Shown here: positions 62,476 through 64,000 of the stretch, piece by piece
Layout: the number at the start of each line of letters is the position of its first letter
Position numbering within the stretch: the first letter of the stretch is position 1
Assembly: GCF_032116555.1 (NCBI RefSeq)
Contig: NZ_CP134949.1
Coordinates: forward strand, 2,232,001-2,296,000
Reading direction: 5' to 3'
Source: Halobaculum sp. XH14
GTDB lineage: Archaea > Halobacteriota > Halobacteria > Halobacteriales > Haloferacaceae
Length of the DNA: 64,000 bases
The notes under the pieces: model-generated
What the model was told of the DNA's origin: nothing
The model's database searches: none
What the model saw: the letters and a program-made list of their open reading frames with translations, nothing else
Translations under genes and position numbers: made by a program

Positions 62476-63195
62476 ATGAAGCTATCGGAGGCGACCTGGA
62501 CCGACGTTCGGGACGCCGCGCCCGACGCCGCGCTGCTCCCGGTCGGGAGCACGGAACAGCACGGTCCGCACGCGCCGCTCGGGACCGACTCGCTGACCGC
62601 CGAGGCCGTCGCCGCGGCCGCGACGGAGCAGCCCGGAGACGACGTCGTCGTCGCACCGCCGGTCCACGTCGGCGTCGCCGAGGAGCACCGCGCGTTCGAC
62701 GGCACGCTCTGGGTGTCGCCCGACACCTTTCGTGCCTACGTCCGCGAGACGGTCGAGAGCCTCGCCCACCACGGCATCGACCGCGTCGTGCTGGTGAACG
62801 GCCACGGCGGCAACGTCGAGGCGCTCGCGGAGGTCGCACGCCGGGCGTCCCGGGACGGGACGACCGACGCCTACGCCGTCGCGTTCACCTGGTTCGAGGC
62901 CGTCGGCGAGCACGCCTCGGAGATGGGTCACGGCGGGAAACTGGAGACCGCAATGCTCCAGCACGTCGCGCCGGAGCTGGTCCGTGAGGACCGCGTCGAT
63001 GCGGCCCGAAACGGAGGGAGCGACCGCTGGGGCGAGTGGGTTCGCGGGGTCAACCTCGCACACGACAGCGACGAGTTCAGCGACAACGGGGTCGTCGGCG
63101 ATCCGGGTGCGGGTGACGCGGAACTGGGCGAGGAGCTGCTGGACCGCGCGAGCGACGCGCTCGTGGAGGTGCTCGCCGCGGTACGGGAACGGTAG
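62476..63195 (+). CDS. Creatininase-family amidohydrolase
   Basis: 239 residues. It carries the metal-binding LLPVGSTEQHGPHAPLGTDSL (near 21-41, Glu/His), PPVHVGVAEEHRAF (near 61-74), VLVNGHGGNVEAL (near 102-114) and EMGHGGKLETAML (near 147-159). Archaeal members include ArfB (formylamide hydrolase in riboflavin/F420 synthesis) and MftE-like peptidases; which applies here is not clear. ArfB would complement ribB/ribK in this window. Confidence 0.9.
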   Translation: MKLSEATWTDVRDAAPDAALLPVGSTEQHGPHAPLGTDSLTAEAVAAAATEQPGDDVVVAPPVHVGVAEEHRAFDGTLWVSPDTFRAYVRETVESLAHHGIDRVVLVNGHGGNVEALAEVARRASRDGTTDAYAVAFTWFEAVGEHASEMGHGGKLETAMLQHVAPELVREDRVDAARNGGSDRWGEWVRGVNLAHDSDEFSDNGVVGDPGAGDAELGEELLDRASDALVEVLAAVRER

Positions 63196-63220
63196 GCGAG
63201 CGCGTCGGTCAGTTCCCGCC

Positions 63221-63664
63221 CTACGCTTCCGCTTCCCCGCCGTCCGCGTCGTCGCTCCCGGCCTCGGCACCCTCGGCGTGGGCATCCTCAAGCTGGCTGC
63301 GTAGCCCGGGGACGGTGCTCGTGAGCTCGCCGACCTGCTCGTGGGCGTCCTCGATGCTGCCGACGAGGTCGGCGACCTCCTCGATGTCGGTCGCCAGCTC
63401 GTCGTCGTCCTCGAACGCGCCGGCGCGCTCGCCCATCACGTAGCTCTTCTTCGCCTGGCGTAGTTCCTCGGCCGCGTCGCCGGTGTCGAGCGCCGAGCGG
63501 AGGCCGTTGAGCGCGCCGAGCACGTTGTCCGCGTCGGTGTCCCAGACGGCGTCGGCGGTCGGGAGCGTCGCCCGCGCGTTCCGGAGGTGCTTCTCGACGT
63601 CGGCACGGGCCTCGTCGGCCGCCTCGCCGAACAGCTCGTCGTCGTCGAACGTGGTCTGTCCCAT
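63221..63664 (-). CDS. DUF5790-like helical protein
   Basis: 147 residues. Entirely helical and acidic, with the start GQTTFDDDELFGEAADEARADVEKHL, a central RQAKKSYVMGERAGAFED segment and a disordered tail. It matches what I recall of haloarchaeal DUF5790; function unknown. Convergent with the creatininase-family gene. Confidence 0.8.
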   Translation of the reverse strand: MGQTTFDDDELFGEAADEARADVEKHLRNARATLPTADAVWDTDADNVLGALNGLRSALDTGDAAEELRQAKKSYVMGERAGAFEDDDELATDIEEVADLVGSIEDAHEQVGELTSTVPGLRSQLEDAHAEGAEAGSDDADGGEAEA

Positions 63665-63727
63665 ACGACCGATTCGGGCCGTCCGTAGTTAAACGGACGC
63701 CCGAAAGTGAAAGTGAAGCTCCCGGTT

Positions 63728-64000
63728 TCACGCCGTCTCGCCGCCGTCGTCGCCCTCGACGGCGATCAGTTTCATCAAGGGGTAGCCGTCCTCCATCTCC
63801 ATCCGCGTTCTCGCGGCCGCTCCCTCGTACTCGATCCGCATCTCCACCTCCATCAGCCGGCCCGTCAACTCCGTGTAGCCGTTCTCGTGGTCGATGGCGT
63901 CGGCCACCGCGTCGTCGTCGATCCACACGTCGACGGACTCGCAGTAGGGCTGGTTCTCGATCGCTTCGGCCATCGCGCGTTCCAGCGAACGCGCGCTGTC
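63728..64000 (-). CDS. Uncharacterised haloarchaeal protein (5' end outside window)
   Basis: The frame stays open to base 64000 and the nine codons before the ATG at 63973 read DSARSLERA, in keeping with coding sequence, so the true start probably lies beyond the edge. Visible part: RAMAEAIENQPYCESVDVWIDDDAVADAIDHENG then an acidic beta region ending IAVEGDDGGETA. No family recognised. Confidence 0.7.
   Translation of the reverse strand, partial: DSARSLERAMAEAIENQPYCESVDVWIDDDAVADAIDHENGYTELTGRLMEVEMRIEYEGAAARTRMEMEDGYPLMKLIAVEGDDGGETA

Overview
The window is chromosomal DNA from an extremely halophilic archaeon (class Halobacteria); the genus cannot be fixed from this stretch. Reasons: high GC with a strong G/C bias at third codon positions, very acidic proteins (Asp/Glu-rich, few Lys), archaea-only genes (A-type ATP synthase, aRF1 release factor, CDP-archaeol synthase, isoprenyl diphosphate synthase, type II GAPDH, GfcR, CTP-dependent riboflavin kinase), TATA boxes about 25 bases upstream of several ATG/GTG codons with little or no leader, and halophile-type Tat and pilin signals. 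I found no rRNA, tRNA, CRISPR array, IS transposase or prophage. It is mostly core genome, densely packed on both strands.

Layout. 0-5.5 kb: end of a DUF192 gene, an ABC exporter, phosphoglycerate kinase, a YfcE-type phosphoesterase and type II GAPDH (lower glycolysis/gluconeogenesis). 5.7-13 kb: M29-like aminopeptidase, small membrane protein, a thioredoxin-like lipoprotein with a frame break plus its overlapping membrane partner, TIM-barrel isomerase, haloalkane-dehalogenase-like hydrolase, and a divergent acyl-CoA dehydrogenase / APH-like kinase pair. 13-13.5 kb: a repeat-rich intergenic region. 13.5-24.2 kb: ilvE, the ribK-ribB riboflavin operon, argS, a 38-residue membrane protein, a MinD-like ATPase with a long acidic tail, prf1, a DUF2891 protein, a DMT transporter and small proteins. 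24.3-35 kb: the A-ATP synthase genes in order H-I-K-E-C-F-A-B on the minus strand, with atpD cut off from atpB by an opposing 5'-nucleotidase-like gene that has related repeat elements on both sides.

35-44.7 kb: carS, pyrE, gfcR, an AzgA-type nucleobase permease, an arylsulfotransferase-like protein, an alkaline-phosphatase-superfamily enzyme, an MFS transporter. 44.8-50.3 kb: a PhoU/RCK double-repeat protein, a membrane histidine kinase, small membrane proteins, a thioesterase, a DUF502 protein, proline dehydrogenase. 50.3-58.3 kb: more repeats, a flavin reductase, korAB, a head-to-head repeat pair, an isoprenyl diphosphate synthase with a one-base frame break, a methyltransferase, and etfB-etfA (probable electron acceptor for acyl-CoA dehydrogenase). 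58.5-61.6 kb: an envelope module consisting of a membrane-anchored winged-helix regulator, a secreted coiled-coil protein and a pilin-like protein. 61.7-64 kb: a methyltransferase, a creatininase-family amidohydrolase, DUF5790, and a gene running off the right edge.

Most notable signals: (1) at least five intergenic copies of one repeat family, two of which keep a long hairpin whose arms differ in sequence but still pair; (2) a head-to-head repeat pair whose outer edges sit exactly on the stop codons of korB and idsA; (3) two conserved genes (thioredoxin-like lipoprotein, idsA) each with a single-base frame break at a GC-rich spot, which may be sequence errors or real lesions; (4) the flanked insertion that splits atpD from the ATP synthase operon.
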